From positions 1 to 32,114 of the forward strand of contig JAAHIA010000001.1 in the NCBI GenBank assembly GCA_010671975.1: a DNA stretch of 32,114 bases. Direction: 5' to 3'. Below the pieces are notes generated by a model. That model saw only the letters and a program-made list of their open reading frames with translations. It was not told the origin of the DNA and ran no database searches. Source of the DNA: Leptolyngbya sp. SIO4C1 (GTDB lineage Bacteria; Cyanobacteriota; Cyanobacteriia; Phormidesmidales; Phormidesmidaceae). Below are positions 8,007 to 17,064 of the stretch, piece by piece. The translations under genes and the position numbers were made by a program. Each line of letters starts with the position of its first letter. Position 1 is the stretch's first letter.

Positions 8007-8496
8007 GGTGTATCTGATTCGCCACGGCATTGCCGCCGAGCGCGGTACCCATCATGCTAAGGATGCTGACCGACCGCTGACTGAGAAAGGGCAACGGCGC
8101 ACGCAGCGGGTAGCTGAGCGGCTGGGTGAGCTAGGTCTAAGCTTTGAAGCGCTGCTGGTAAGTCCGCTGGTGCGTGCCCAGCAAACAGCCGATCTGCTGC
8201 TAGATGCCGGGTTGGCTAAAACCCTCACCACGTTTGAGCCGCTAGCGCCCGCCGGGGCGCTGGCCGACTGGCTGAGCTGGCTGAGCGACTGGCAGCAGAC
8301 TGACGGGGGCTGCGTGGCGCTAGTAGGGCACGAGCCCAATTTGAGCAGCTGGGCGCAGCAGCTAGTCGTCGGTGCAGTGACCGATCGCTGGCAGCTGAAA
8401 AAAGCCGGAGTGGTGGGCCTGCGGGTGCCGACTGCGGCACATGCGATCGCGCATAGCCAGCTTTTCCTATGGGTACCGCCTAGATTTTTGCTGTAG
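7984..8496 (+). CDS. sixA: SixA-like phosphohistidine phosphatase (histidine phosphatase superfamily)
   Basis: A 170-residue single-domain phosphatase. The RHG catalytic motif is VYLIRHGIA (phospho-acceptor H14), followed by DRPLTEKGQRR and SPLVRAQQTADLL. The second catalytic histidine is H116 in LVGHEPNLS. This short version matches SixA, which removes phosphate from phosphohistidine in HPt or PTS proteins; the substrate in this organism is unknown. The start at ATG 7984 overlaps the DHH gene by 23 bases in another frame, implying translational coupling. An in-frame GTG at 8008, just after the DHH stop, would give a shorter protein beginning directly before YLIRHG and cannot be excluded. Confidence 0.87.
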   Translation: MASSIPTEVYLIRHGIAAERGTHHAKDADRPLTEKGQRRTQRVAERLGELGLSFEALLVSPLVRAQQTADLLLDAGLAKTLTTFEPLAPAGALADWLSWLSDWQQTDGGCVALVGHEPNLSSWAQQLVVGAVTDRWQLKKAGVVGLRVPTAAHAIAHSQLFLWVPPRFLL

Positions 8497-8647
8497 CCTC
8501 AGCCACTCCGCGCTGGCGCCGGCTAATTCAGACTGAGGACGGCGCGCGCGGCCCGGCTGACGCTCTGAGTCTTGCGGCTGGGGCTAGTTTGCGCACCCAA
8601 CTTCTCGATATCCTAGAGATAAAGCGAGCTGAACTGAGGAGCTGACA

Positions 8648-9847
8648 ATGACTGTATGCGAATATCGGCCTGGATTAGAAGGCATCCCAGCCACTGAGTC
8701 TGGCATTAGCTATGTCGATGGACAAAACGGCATTCTGGAATATCGCGGTATTCGCATCGAAGAGCTAGCGCTTAAAAGCAACTTCATCGAAGCGGCCTAT
8801 CTGCTGATTTGGGGCGGCTTGCCAACCCAGCAGGAGCTAGATGCTTTTGAGTACGAGATTCGCCACCATCGCCGACTCAAGTTTCGCATTCGCGACATGA
8901 TGAAGTGCTTTCCGGAGAGCGGTCACCCGATGGACGCGCTGCAGGCCTGTGCGGCAGCGCTGGGGCTATTTTACTCGCGCCGCGAGCTAGACGATCCGGC
9001 CTATATTCAAAAGGCGGTGGTGCGGCTGCTGGCCAAGATTCCCACCATGGTGGCGGCCTTTCAGCTGATTCGCAAAGGCAACGATCCGGTGCAGCCGCGC
9101 GACGATCTCGACTATGCGGCCAACTTTCTCTACATGCTGAATGAGCAAGAGCCCGATCCGCTGGCCGCCCGCATTTTTGATATTTGCCTGACGCTGCATG
9201 CCGAGCACACCATCAACGCCTCGACCTTTTCGGCCATGGTGACCGCTTCAACGCTGACCGACCCCTATGCAGTGGTGGCTTCCGCCGTGGGTACGCTGGC
9301 CGGACCGCTACACGGTGGGGCCAACGAAGAAGTGATCCAGATGCTGCAGGACATCGGCTCAGTGGAGAACGTACGACCGTTCGTCGAAGAGCGGGTGGCG
9401 CACAAGGCTAAGATTATGGGCTTCGGCCATCGGGTCTACAAAGTTAAGGATCCGCGCGCGGTCATTTTGCAAAAGCTGGCCGAGCAGTTGTTTGAAAAAT
9501 TTGGTCAGGATGAATACTACGCGATCGCGCTGGAGCTAGAGTCGGTGGTGACCGAAAAGCTAGGTAAAAAAGGCGTGTACCCTAACGTAGACTTCTATTC
9601 GGGCCTGGTCTATCGCAAGCTGGGCATTCCCACCGACCTGTTTACGCCCATTTTTGCGATCGCGCGCGTGGCCGGCTGGCTGGCTCACTGGAAAGAGCAG
9701 CTGGCTGAAAATCGGATTTTTCGACCGACCCAAATTTACACTGGCCCTCATGCCCAGTCCTATGTGCCGCTGGCTGAGCGGCCTCAGATTTGGGACAAGC
9801 AGCCCTCACCGTTTGTGGTGTCTAACGCCCTGCGCTCAGTTTCTTGA
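8648..9847 (+). CDS. gltA: Citrate synthase
   Basis: A 399-residue enzyme condensing oxaloacetate and acetyl-CoA, the entry to the cyanobacterial TCA pathway and 2-oxoglutarate supply for nitrogen assimilation. The start (LEGIPATESGISYVDGQNGILEYRG) is typical of the short, Gram-positive-type synthases. The catalytic triad is present: H222 in AGPLHGGANEE, H261 in GFGHRVYKVKDPR, and D315 in NVDFYSG. A GAGGA SD lies about seven bases before ATG 8648. A clear terminator follows at 9964, so it is probably a separate transcript from the ndh cluster downstream. Confidence 0.96.
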   Translation: MTVCEYRPGLEGIPATESGISYVDGQNGILEYRGIRIEELALKSNFIEAAYLLIWGGLPTQQELDAFEYEIRHHRRLKFRIRDMMKCFPESGHPMDALQACAAALGLFYSRRELDDPAYIQKAVVRLLAKIPTMVAAFQLIRKGNDPVQPRDDLDYAANFLYMLNEQEPDPLAARIFDICLTLHAEHTINASTFSAMVTASTLTDPYAVVASAVGTLAGPLHGGANEEVIQMLQDIGSVENVRPFVEERVAHKAKIMGFGHRVYKVKDPRAVILQKLAEQLFEKFGQDEYYAIALELESVVTEKLGKKGVYPNVDFYSGLVYRKLGIPTDLFTPIFAIARVAGWLAHWKEQLAENRIFRPTQIYTGPHAQSYVPLAERPQIWDKQPSPFVVSNALRSVS

Positions 9848-9963
9848 ACGTCCGTGATACCGATGACTGCGGCGATGTGGGCGTGTGATGGGCGTCACCC
9901 CTCTTGTCAATTTGTCAGAATCCAACGAACATAACAATTAGTGACGATTTTCAGGAACTCCAG

Positions 9964-9995
9964 CCCCCCTCGCACATGCTTGGGGGGTTTTTATT
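9964..9995 (+). terminator. Rho-independent terminator after gltA
   Basis: Six C's (9964-9969) pair with six G's (9982-9987) across a 12-base loop, followed immediately by TTTTTATTTTT. This is a classical stem plus U-tract. It lies about 117 bases downstream of the gltA stop. Confidence 0.85.
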
Positions 9996-10252
9996 TTTAC
10001 GTCACTGTGCCTGCAGTCTGCGCAGATTTACAGATGATCGGTGCGATCGCGCAGCAGCTGCGTCTGGAGACTGACCCATCAATCATCCAAGCCGAGTAGA
10101 CCTACTTGCTCGGCTCCTGCCCTTTATGAGTAAAAATTACTATCCGCTGGGCAATGGTTGACCGGTTTGTCGGGCTATAAAGCGTTAGAATCTGTAAGAG
10201 CAAAGAATCTTTAAACAAAATTCTAAAGCCGCAGTCTGTCACTCAATCCTTC
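9996..10252. promoter_or_regulatory. Leader and probable promoter region of the ndh cluster
   Basis: About 255 non-coding bases separate the gltA terminator from ndhA. Because the terminator isolates gltA, the promoter for ndhAIGE should lie here. A TTGACC at 10158-10163 and AT-rich hexamers (TATAAA 10176-10181, TAGAAT 10186-10191) are present, but none has a standard 16-18 base spacing, so I do not assign a specific promoter. One HIP1 copy lies near 10043. Confidence 0.35.
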
Positions 10253-11371
10253 ATGAATTCTGGAATTGACCTACAAGAGAGCTTTATTCGAGCCCTAACC
10301 TCGTTTGGGCTGCCGACGGGTTTGGCTAAAACCGTCTGGATTCCGCTGCCAATGCTGCTGATGCTAATTGCTGCTACGGTGAGTATTTTTATCGCCGTCT
10401 GGCTAGAGCGAAAAATTTCTGCCGCCGCGCAGCAGCGCATTGGCCCCGAATACGTTGGCGCGCTCGGCGCGCTGCAGGCCGCCGCTGACGGTATCAAGCT
10501 GCTATTTAAGGAAGATATCGTACCGGCCAAGTCTGACCCCTGGCTGTTTACGCTAGGTCCGGCGCTGGTCGTCATTCCGGTGTTTTTGTCCTACCTGATT
10601 GTGCCTTTTGGGCAAAACATGGTAATTACCGACATCGGGGTTGGCATTTTTCTATGGATTGCGCTGTCTAGCATCACGCCGATTGGTCTGCTGATGTCGG
10701 GCTACTCTTCAAACAATAAGTATTCGCTACTGGGCGGTCTGAGGGCAGCAGCCCAGTCAATCAGCTACGAGATCCCGCTGGCGCTGGCGGTGCTGGCCGT
10801 GGTGATGATGTCCAACAGCCTCAGTACAATTGACATCGTCAACCAGCAAGATGGCTACGGCATCCTCAGCTGGAACGTGTGGCGTCAGCCGGTTGGGTTT
10901 GTCATTTTTTGGATTGCGGCGCTGGCTGAGTGTGAGCGTCTACCGTTCGACCTGCCCGAAGCTGAAGAGGAGCTCGTTGCTGGCTATCAGACGGAGTATA
11001 CCGGCATGAAGTTTGGTCTCTTCTACGTTGGGTCATACGTCAATCTAGTGCTCTCAGCGCTGATGGTCTCAATTCTCTACTTAGGCGGATGGAGCTTTCC
11101 GGTACCGGTAGAATCGCTGGCTGGCTGGCTAGGCGTTTCAGAAACGGCTCCCTGGCTGCAGGTGATTACAGCCTCCGTTGGCATCGTGATGACCCTGATC
11201 AAGGCCTATGCGCTGGTCTTTTTGACCATCTTGCTGCGCTGGACCGTGCCCCGCGTCAGAATCGATCAGCTCCTAGACCTAGGGTGGAAGTTTCTACTGC
11301 CCGTTTCACTTGTAAATCTATTGCTCACAGCAGCTTTAAAGCTGACGTTTCCAGTTGCCTTTGGTGGTTAG
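10253..11371 (+). CDS. ndhA: NAD(P)H-quinone oxidoreductase subunit 1 (NDH-1 subunit NdhA)
   Basis: A 372-residue thylakoid membrane subunit of NDH-1, homologous to NuoH/ND1, which forms part of the quinone-binding channel. Signature segments are [20 protein letters not shown] near residue 45, [25 protein letters not shown], and the charged loop [25 protein letters not shown]. The last is the most conserved stretch of the family and contains the acidic residues at the Q-chamber. Eight or so hydrophobic helices are evident. It is the first gene of ndhA-ndhI-ndhG-ndhE, the standard cyanobacterial and chloroplast order. Only 17 bases separate it from ndhI. Confidence 0.97.
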   Translation: MNSGIDLQESFIRALTSFGLPTGLAKTVWIPLPMLLMLIAATVSIFIAVWLERKISAAAQQRIGPEYVGALGALQAAADGIKLLFKEDIVPAKSDPWLFTLGPALVVIPVFLSYLIVPFGQNMVITDIGVGIFLWIALSSITPIGLLMSGYSSNNKYSLLGGLRAAAQSISYEIPLALAVLAVVMMSNSLSTIDIVNQQDGYGILSWNVWRQPVGFVIFWIAALAECERLPFDLPEAEEELVAGYQTEYTGMKFGLFYVGSYVNLVLSALMVSILYLGGWSFPVPVESLAGWLGVSETAPWLQVITASVGIVMTLIKAYALVFLTILLRWTVPRVRIDQLLDLGWKFLLPVSLVNLLLTAALKLTFPVAFGG

Positions 11372-11388
11372 AGAGGCGAATTTTTCTC

Positions 11389-12018
11389 ATGCTTAACTTT
11401 CTCAAACAAGTCGGCGACTATGCCAAAGAAACGGCACAGGCCGCAAAGTTTATTGGTCAGGGACTATCGGTAACCTTTGACCACATGAAGCGCCGTCCGG
11501 TCACGGTGCAGTATCCGTACGAAAAGCTGATTCCGTCTGAGCGCTATCGCGGCCGCATTCACTTTGAATTTGACAAGTGTATTGCTTGCGAGGTCTGCGT
11601 GCGCGTCTGCCCCATCAACCTGCCGGTGGTGGACTGGGACTTTGACAAAGCTTCTAAGAAGAAAAATCTCAAGCACTACAGCATCGACTTTGGCGTCTGT
11701 ATTTTCTGCGGCAACTGCGTAGAATACTGTCCGACTAACTGTCTGTCGATGACGGAAGAATATGAGCTCGCAGCCTACGATCGCCACGACCTCAACTACG
11801 ACAACGTGGCGCTGGGTCGTCTGCCCTACAAGGTCACTCAAGATCCGATGGTGACGCCGCTGCGCGAGTTTGCCTACCTGCCCAAGGGCGTTACCGATCC
11901 GCACGAGCTGCCGGCTGGCTCCCGTCGCTCTGGTAAACTGCCCCAAGAGATTTTAGAAGAGCTCGAAGCGGCCCAGGCAGATACCCAGCCAGAGGCGAAT
12001 GCTGAAGCGGATGCCTAG
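11389..12018 (+). CDS. ndhI: NAD(P)H-quinone oxidoreductase subunit I (two [4Fe-4S] ferredoxin-like)
   Basis: A 209-residue peripheral-arm subunit carrying electrons toward the quinone site. Two full 4Fe-4S motifs are present: C64, C67, C70, C74 ([12 protein letters not shown]) and C104, C107, C110, C114 ([12 protein letters not shown]). The N-terminus has an amphipathic [22 protein letters not shown] segment typical of the family. The frame is open far upstream inside ndhA, but ATG 11389 with GAGAGG at 11371-11376 is the correct start: it gives the standard MLNFLKQV N-terminus. The acidic, Ala-rich C-terminal ~20 residues are variable in the family. Confidence 0.97.
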   Translation: MLNFLKQVGDYAKETAQAAKFIGQGLSVTFDHMKRRPVTVQYPYEKLIPSERYRGRIHFEFDKCIACEVCVRVCPINLPVVDWDFDKASKKKNLKHYSIDFGVCIFCGNCVEYCPTNCLSMTEEYELAAYDRHDLNYDNVALGRLPYKVTQDPMVTPLREFAYLPKGVTDPHELPAGSRRSGKLPQEILEELEAAQADTQPEANAEADA

Positions 12019-12066
12019 GTAGCCCACCGGTATCGGCACGTCAATCAACGTTAGAAAGGAACCGTC

Positions 12067-12684
12067 GTGAATTTAGCAGAAGGCGTACAGCTTGTTTCGT
12101 TTGGCATCCTTGGAGTTTTGATGCTAGCAGCGGCGCTAGGGGTAGTGCTGCTGTCTAACATCGTTTACTCTGCCTTTTTACTCGGCTTAGTTTTTGTTAG
12201 CATTTCGGGCCTCTATGTGCTGCTCAATGCTGGCTTTGTCGCAGCCGCGCAGATCCTGGTGTATGTTGGCGCGGTCAATGTTCTGATTCTCTTTGGAATC
12301 ATGCTGGTGAATAAGCGACAGGACTTTGCGCCGCTGCCCAAGGCCTGGCTGGGCAAGGCGGCTACAGCTGCTGTTTGCACTGGGCTGTTTGCTTTACTCA
12401 GCACGATGGTGCTGACGACGGGCTGGGGCGCTTCTGTGGCTGCACCGGCCGGTGATATCTCAATCGAGGTGATTGGGCAGCATTTCTTCAGCGACTTCTT
12501 ATTACCTTTTGAACTGGCTTCTGTGCTGCTGCTAGTGGCGCTAGTAGGGGCGATCATTCTTGCCCGCCGCGAATACATTCCCGATGTTGAACCGGTCGAT
12601 GAGGCAAAAGTGCTGACGCTGCCGGAGCGGCCGCGCGAGCTAGTCGCAGCCGGAGGGACCGAACCGAGCGAGCCGGCCCGCTGA
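12067..12684 (+). CDS. ndhG: NAD(P)H-quinone oxidoreductase subunit 6 (NdhG)
   Basis: A 205-residue membrane subunit equivalent to NuoJ/ND6. Five hydrophobic segments are visible, with the conserved VYSAFLLGLVFVSISGLYVLLNAGFVAAAQILVYVGAVNVLILFGIML region spanning TM2-TM3, including the pi-bulge helix that links the Q-site to proton pumping. The start is GTG 12067, with GAAAGGA at 12054-12060 correctly spaced. The gap from ndhI is 48 bases and to ndhE 40 bases, consistent with one operon. The C-terminal ~35 residues are hydrophilic and variable. Confidence 0.96.
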   Translation: MNLAEGVQLVSFGILGVLMLAAALGVVLLSNIVYSAFLLGLVFVSISGLYVLLNAGFVAAAQILVYVGAVNVLILFGIMLVNKRQDFAPLPKAWLGKAATAAVCTGLFALLSTMVLTTGWGASVAAPAGDISIEVIGQHFFSDFLLPFELASVLLLVALVGAIILARREYIPDVEPVDEAKVLTLPERPRELVAAGGTEPSEPAR

Positions 12685-12724
12685 TAGTCTTTTAGCCTTC
12701 TGATCTGTTCTAAGAGCCAAACCT

Positions 12725-13030
12725 ATGCAGCTTGAGTATTTTTTGATTTTGGCAGCCGCCCTATTTTGCGTGGGCATCTATGGCCTGGTGACTAGCCGCA
12801 ACGTAATTCGCGTTTTGATGTCGATTGAGCTGATGCTGAATGCGGTCAATCTAAATCTGATGGCGTTTTCCAACTATTTAGATCCGCAGGACATTAAGGG
12901 ACAGGTCTTTGCTGTCTTTGTGATTACCATCGCGGCAGCAGAGGCAGCCGTTGGTCTAGCCATTGTGCTGTCGATCTATCGCAACCGCGATACTGTTGAT
13001 ATGGAGCAGTTTAATCTGCTCAAGTGGTAG
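12725..13030 (+). CDS. ndhE: NAD(P)H-quinone oxidoreductase subunit 4L (NdhE)
   Basis: A 101-residue membrane subunit equivalent to NuoK/ND4L with three transmembrane helices. The diagnostic [17 protein letters not shown] segment carries the conserved glutamate of the proton path. A second acidic residue lies in [14 protein letters not shown]. The length is exactly that expected. It is the last ndh gene of the cluster; nadK follows after 32 bases. Confidence 0.97.
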   Translation: MQLEYFLILAAALFCVGIYGLVTSRNVIRVLMSIELMLNAVNLNLMAFSNYLDPQDIKGQVFAVFVITIAAAEAAVGLAIVLSIYRNRDTVDMEQFNLLKW

Positions 13031-13062
13031 CTCGTCGCTGAGCAGCTAGCTGAATAACTGCG

Positions 13063-13983
13063 GTGCAACTCAAGCAGGCAATCATTGTCCATAAAGCAGG
13101 TAATGCCTACAGCAGAACCTGGGCCGAAAAATGCGCCCGCCAGCTTGAGCAGCTCGGATGTAAAGTTCTGCTCGGGCCAAGCGGTCCGAAGGATAATCCC
13201 TATCCGGTCTTTTTAGCCTCAGTGACGCAGCCAATCGATCTAGCCGTGGTTTTAGGCGGCGACGGCACGGCGCTAGCGGCAGCTCGACATCTGGCTCCAG
13301 AGCACGTGCCTATTTTGGCCGTCAACGTCGGCGGGCATCTCGGCTTTCTGACAGAATCAGCCGATGTGGTCGATGATTTTGAGCAGGTTTGGCAGCGGCT
13401 GCTCTCGGATCGCTATGCGGTGCAGCAGCGGATGATGCTACAAGCCTGTTTGCATGAGGGCAACTACGGCAACTTTGAGCCGATGAGCGACATTTTTTGG
13501 TCGCTCAATGAAATGTGCGTCAAGCCAGCCTCGCCCGATCGGATGATTACCTCCATTTTAGAAATGGAAATTGACGGGCAGGTAGTCGATCAGTATCAGG
13601 GGGACGGGCTGCTGATCAGTACGCCAACCGGCACGACGGGCTATACCGTAGCGGCAAATGGCCCAATCGTTCATCCCGGCATGGATGCGATCATCGTGAC
13701 GCCGATTTGTCCGCTCAGCCTGTCTAGCCGCCCGGTGGTGCTGCCGCCCGGCTGCGTGGTCAGCGTCTGGCCGCTGGCTGACCCAGATATGAATACTAAG
13801 CTGTGGACCGACGGCGTGCTAGCAACCGCTATCTGGCCGGGTCAGCGCGTCGATATTCGCATGGCTAGCGATATGGCACGCTTCATTGTGTTGGATATTG
13901 ATAATTCCTACTATCGAACGCTGCGCAATAAGCTGCAGTGGGCCGGCGCCAGGATTAACTATACTAACAATCATCGCAACTAG
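13063..13983 (+). CDS. nadK: NAD(+) kinase
   Basis: A 306-residue cytosolic enzyme phosphorylating NAD to NADP. The ATP/NAD motif GGDGT is at residues 65-69 with catalytic D67, followed by VNVGGHLGFLTE. The NE pair is N149-E150. The glycine/threonine motif TPTGTTGY begins at T187, and the SLSSRPVVLPP segment follows. The start is GTG 13063; no strong SD is visible, and the 32-base gap from ndhE suggests translation within the same transcript. Placement after an NDH-1 cluster ties supply of NADP(H) to the electron-transfer complex; that regulatory link is inference. Confidence 0.95.
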   Translation: MQLKQAIIVHKAGNAYSRTWAEKCARQLEQLGCKVLLGPSGPKDNPYPVFLASVTQPIDLAVVLGGDGTALAAARHLAPEHVPILAVNVGGHLGFLTESADVVDDFEQVWQRLLSDRYAVQQRMMLQACLHEGNYGNFEPMSDIFWSLNEMCVKPASPDRMITSILEMEIDGQVVDQYQGDGLLISTPTGTTGYTVAANGPIVHPGMDAIIVTPICPLSLSSRPVVLPPGCVVSVWPLADPDMNTKLWTDGVLATAIWPGQRVDIRMASDMARFIVLDIDNSYYRTLRNKLQWAGARINYTNNHRN

Positions 13984-13990
13984 CTAAGCT

Positions 13991-15712
13991 CTACGGTAGC
14001 CGCAGCACCGTCTGATTGCGGCCTCTGCGCTTGGCTTCGTAGAGTCCTAAATCGGCGATGTCAAACAAGGTTTCAGGAGAGAGCCGACGGCAGGGCACTA
14101 GGCCGGTCACTCCGACGCTGATGGTGATGTGGTCCGAGACGCGAGAGGCTTTGTGAGCTAGCTGCAGCGCCTGAACGTTGAGCGCGGCTGTTTGGGCCAC
14201 TTGCAAAGCTTCTTTGGGCGGCGTTTCGGGCAGCAGGATGACAAACTCTTCGCCGCCATATCGGGCAATCATGCCGTGAGGGCGCGTGACGGCCTGCTTG
14301 ATTGCCTGAGCCACCTGACGCAGGCAGGCATCGCCCTGCAGATGGCCGTAGGCATCGTTGTAATGCTTAAAATAATCAATGTCGCAAAGAATTAGAGACA
14401 GCGGCGTTTGCGATCGCACTGCGCGTACCCACACTGTTTCGAGCCGTTCTCTAAAAGCGCGCCGATTGGCTAGCTGCGTTAGCTCATCAAGCAGTGATAG
14501 CGCCTGTAGCCGCTGTAGCTTCTGCAGCCGATACAGCAGTGGCGCAATCGTCACCGCTAGGGCATATGGCAGAATGGGCAGCCACCAGCCTACGAGCAAT
14601 AGCCCATAGCTGACTATCAGCAAGCTGCCGACACAAGCAGCAATCAGACCTAAACGGCGCAGCTCGCTATCTACCCAGCCGTACAGCAGCAGGCTTAGAT
14701 GCGCCAAGCCCCAAATTAGCAGCAGCTCTAACGGTTCAGTCAGCGTTTTTAAGATCGGCCGATTGTCTAAAACGGCGCTGACCAGCTGGCTAATCAAGAT
14801 GGCATGAATCTCGACACCATGCGTTGGTAGCAGCTGCTGCCCCACTTTGCCGCTATGAGCAGTAAAAAAGATATCAGCCTCGCCAGACTGCAGACTGCCA
14901 ATCAGGATGATGCAGTCTTTGAACGTCTGCGGTGGAATCTGATCGCTCAGTAGGTCGGTCATCGAGACCGTCACAAACTGAGGATAAGCCAGACGCCAGT
15001 TTAATAGCACCTGATAGCCACCGCTATCGACCCATACGTAGCCGCCGCTGACGGCTTCGACTGGCGGAAATACGCGCCCTTTAATGGTCAGAAATTCTGT
15101 ATGAACGTCTGGCATAATGCCTTGGGCCGCCAGATACTCATAGGCAACGCGATAGCCAAAGCTCTCTAGAACGCGATCGCCATCAGCGCTAGGAAATAGA
15201 AATCCTCGGCGCACGCGGCCGTCTGCATCGACAATCAGATCGCTAGCGGCTGTGCGATTTTCATCGACCAAAACTGAGTTGCCTGAAACAGCTGACATTC
15301 TATTGTCGTCAATCAGTTTCTCAATACCAATTAGGTTTGGCGTATTGCGCAGCACCTGATTGAGCTGCTGGTGCCCGGGCGGATGGGGAATGTTGCGATA
15401 TAGATCGAGGCCAATTACGCTGGGCGACTGCTGCTTAACCTTTGTAATCAGCTGGGCCAGTAAAGCATCCGACAGCGCCGCCCGATTTAACCGCTCTAAG
15501 TCAGCATCATAAATTCCAACAATGACGATGCGAGGATCGGGGGTTTCGGGCGGCCGCGATCGCATCATCCAGTCAAACAGATGCAGTTCCCAAATCTGAA
15601 AGAGGCCAGACAGCCGTAGACCAATAATGCCAAGCGTAGTGGCAAGCCCTAACAGCGGCTTGGCAAACTTAGCCTGGGCTAATCTACGGCTCAGTTCTTG
15701 AGAACTATGCAC
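13991..15712 (-). CDS. CHASE2-domain diguanylate cyclase (GGDEF)
   Basis: A 573-residue membrane sensor. An N-terminal hydrophobic segment near residues 20-38 precedes an extracytoplasmic CHASE2 domain (about 39-320, including DWMMRSRPPETPDPRIVIVGI and VIGLDLYR). Three hydrophobic helices follow at about 328-400, then a GGDEF domain. The active loop is GGEEF (486-490), preceded by an intact DIDYFKHYND metal/GTP segment, so it should make c-di-GMP. The inhibitory I-site is not canonical: the RxxD position, five residues before GGEEF, reads R477-P-H-G480. The start is GTG 15712 with a weak SD. It converges on nadK with seven bases between stops. The signal sensed is unknown. Confidence 0.92.
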   Translation of the reverse strand: MHSSQELSRRLAQAKFAKPLLGLATTLGIIGLRLSGLFQIWELHLFDWMMRSRPPETPDPRIVIVGIYDADLERLNRAALSDALLAQLITKVKQQSPSVIGLDLYRNIPHPPGHQQLNQVLRNTPNLIGIEKLIDDNRMSAVSGNSVLVDENRTAASDLIVDADGRVRRGFLFPSADGDRVLESFGYRVAYEYLAAQGIMPDVHTEFLTIKGRVFPPVEAVSGGYVWVDSGGYQVLLNWRLAYPQFVTVSMTDLLSDQIPPQTFKDCIILIGSLQSGEADIFFTAHSGKVGQQLLPTHGVEIHAILISQLVSAVLDNRPILKTLTEPLELLLIWGLAHLSLLLYGWVDSELRRLGLIAACVGSLLIVSYGLLLVGWWLPILPYALAVTIAPLLYRLQKLQRLQALSLLDELTQLANRRAFRERLETVWVRAVRSQTPLSLILCDIDYFKHYNDAYGHLQGDACLRQVAQAIKQAVTRPHGMIARYGGEEFVILLPETPPKEALQVAQTAALNVQALQLAHKASRVSDHITISVGVTGLVPCRRLSPETLFDIADLGLYEAKRRGRNQTVLRLP

Positions 15713-15958
15713 TCAGTTAAACTCACGCATCGGGTCAAACGTCGCCGATTGAGCTTCACTTAGCAATTCAGACCGACGCCTGCCAGCGTTCCCCCAGGGA
15801 TAAGCGCTTGGACTACATCAGTTTGAAACCAAGACCATAAAGCCAACCAGCGCCCCCGACATTTTACCGGTATTGGTCAAATTGGAACAGGGATTTTTCG
15901 TATTTTAGAACGGCAGCGGACGCCATAGAAAATCTGTTCGCAGCTGCACAAGCTTCGT
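15713..15958. other. Intergenic region upstream of the CHASE2-GGDEF gene
   Basis: About 245 bases with no convincing ORF. It should contain the minus-strand promoter of the diguanylate cyclase gene, but I cannot single out a consensus pair. Confidence 0.4.
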
Positions 15959-16177
15959 CTAGCGCTTACTGACGTGGCTACGTCGTCCGCCCGATAAGGT
16001 GCTGGTGGCCGTACCGCGATCTGAGTCTGGCTGCCATCGCTCAGCAGGAGCTTGTTTGGCGATGATCAGCTGCTGACCAACCCAGCAGGGGGTGTGGTCG
16101 CGAGCGGCCACTGAACCGAGACCATGCCCAACCAAAAGAGCCATTGCTGCGCCTAGTAAGCGATAGGAATGTGTCAT
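15959..16177 (-). CDS. Small putative exported protein, unrecognised
   Basis: A 72-residue ORF from an ATG. The first ~25 residues (MTHSYRLLGAAMALLVGHGLG) form a short basic-then-hydrophobic stretch ending SVAA, which fits a signal peptide with cleavage near residues 25-26. The remaining ~47 residues are polar, with one Cys and many Arg and Ser residues. I do not recognise a family. No good SD is visible, and the neighbouring small gene on the same strand is also exported. It may be a genuine small secreted protein or a chance ORF. Confidence 0.4.
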   Translation of the reverse strand: MTHSYRLLGAAMALLVGHGLGSVAARDHTPCWVGQQLIIAKQAPAERWQPDSDRGTATSTLSGGRRSHVSKR

Positions 16178-16390
16178 TAGATCTTATTTGCGTTCACTGT
16201 AGGCCACCAGCGATAGCGAAAGCTATTAGCCAAAACACCGATATTTGAGCCCTGATATTAAGGAAATACGCAATATTCTCAGCAAAACCGCTGAATCAAG
16301 CGTAAGTTTTGATGAAGCTGAGCCTAGCTAGTATGAAGATAAAGTTAATTGTCGGCAGATAGCATAGGCCAATTGGCGTATCATAAAGTT

Positions 16391-16424
16391 TTCGCCTTCA
16401 GGCCTGGGCCAGCCTGAAAGCGAA
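16391..16424 (-). terminator. Long hairpin downstream of the 119-residue exported protein gene
   Basis: TTCGC-C-TTCAGGC (16391-16403) pairs with GCCTGAA-A-GCGAA (16412-16424), a 12-bp stem with one mismatch and an 8-base loop. It lies about 50 bases past the stop of the minus-strand gene ending at 16473. On that strand it is followed by AACTTTATG rather than a solid U-tract, so it may terminate or simply stabilise the 3' end. Confidence 0.45.
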
Positions 16425-16472
16425 GTGTCTTCTAAAAGCGAAATATCAGTGAATCTGCTCTGCGGTCAAAGT

Positions 16473-16832
16473 TTACTTGACGGCAGACTCAATACCTTCT
16501 TTGGCCTGATCTGCTAAATTGCTCAGCGTGTCGCGCGTGGTTTCTAGCGGGTCGCGGCTGTTAACGCGAGTATCAGCCCGCTCTGCATCGTCAATCAGCT
16601 CTTGAGCCCTGGCTTCGACGCGGGTAGTATCTCGACGAGGATCGGTATCGTTATACCGGTTAATGCCATCTACCTCAGGCTGAATTTGGTCGTAGCGCTC
16701 ATAGGATTGCAGCGTGCCGCGATCGTTTTCATAGTAGCCATCTGTGCTAGCGGCATAGGCTGCTGTCGCAACGCCAAAGCATAGAGAGAAGCTGAGTAGA
16801 GCCGCGATCGCGCGTTTAAAAATAGTTTTCAT
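16473..16832 (-). CDS. Small secreted hydrophilic protein, unrecognised
   Basis: A 119-residue protein with a textbook signal peptide, MKTIFKRAIAALLSFSLCFG...AAYA, cleaved near residue 27. The mature part is very hydrophilic, with Asp/Arg/Glu-rich, Tyr-containing repeats and a C-terminal amphipathic stretch (LETTRDTLSNLADQAKEGIESAV), reminiscent of LEA-like or low-temperature-induced small cyanobacterial proteins. That likeness is only by composition. ATG 16832 is chosen because AGGAG (complement of 16841-16845) lies eight bases upstream; the longer frame to 16898 adds 22 residues with no signal character. It is probably periplasmic or thylakoid-lumenal. Confidence 0.75.
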   Translation of the reverse strand: MKTIFKRAIAALLSFSLCFGVATAAYAASTDGYYENDRGTLQSYERYDQIQPEVDGINRYNDTDPRRDTTRVEARAQELIDDAERADTRVNSRDPLETTRDTLSNLADQAKEGIESAVK

Positions 16833-17064
16833 GCTTAATACTCCTGAAAAACTGCTTTGTAGTGTATAAAGCAACACGGTTTGCGCCCTCTTTCGCAAGG
16901 TAGCAAGCTCAGGTGCGATCGCTATGCCGTTAGATCACCATATGCGTCTGTCAGCTGTACGTCTGTCAGTAGAGACAGGCATGAGGCGCTAAGCCTTTAG
17001 AAAGCTAATGCGCTTAAAAGACTAACGCTGTCGCCTAGCTGATACGCTTGGCGCTCTCTTAGCG

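Noticed and set aside
10141-10200. Promoter for ndhA using TTGACC and nearby AT-rich hexamers
   Set aside because: Spacings of 12 or 22 bases do not fit a standard sigma-70-type promoter, so no site is assigned.
11089-11388. 100-residue N-terminal extension of NdhI
   Set aside because: It lies inside ndhA in another frame. ATG 11389 gives the standard NdhI start with a ribosome site.
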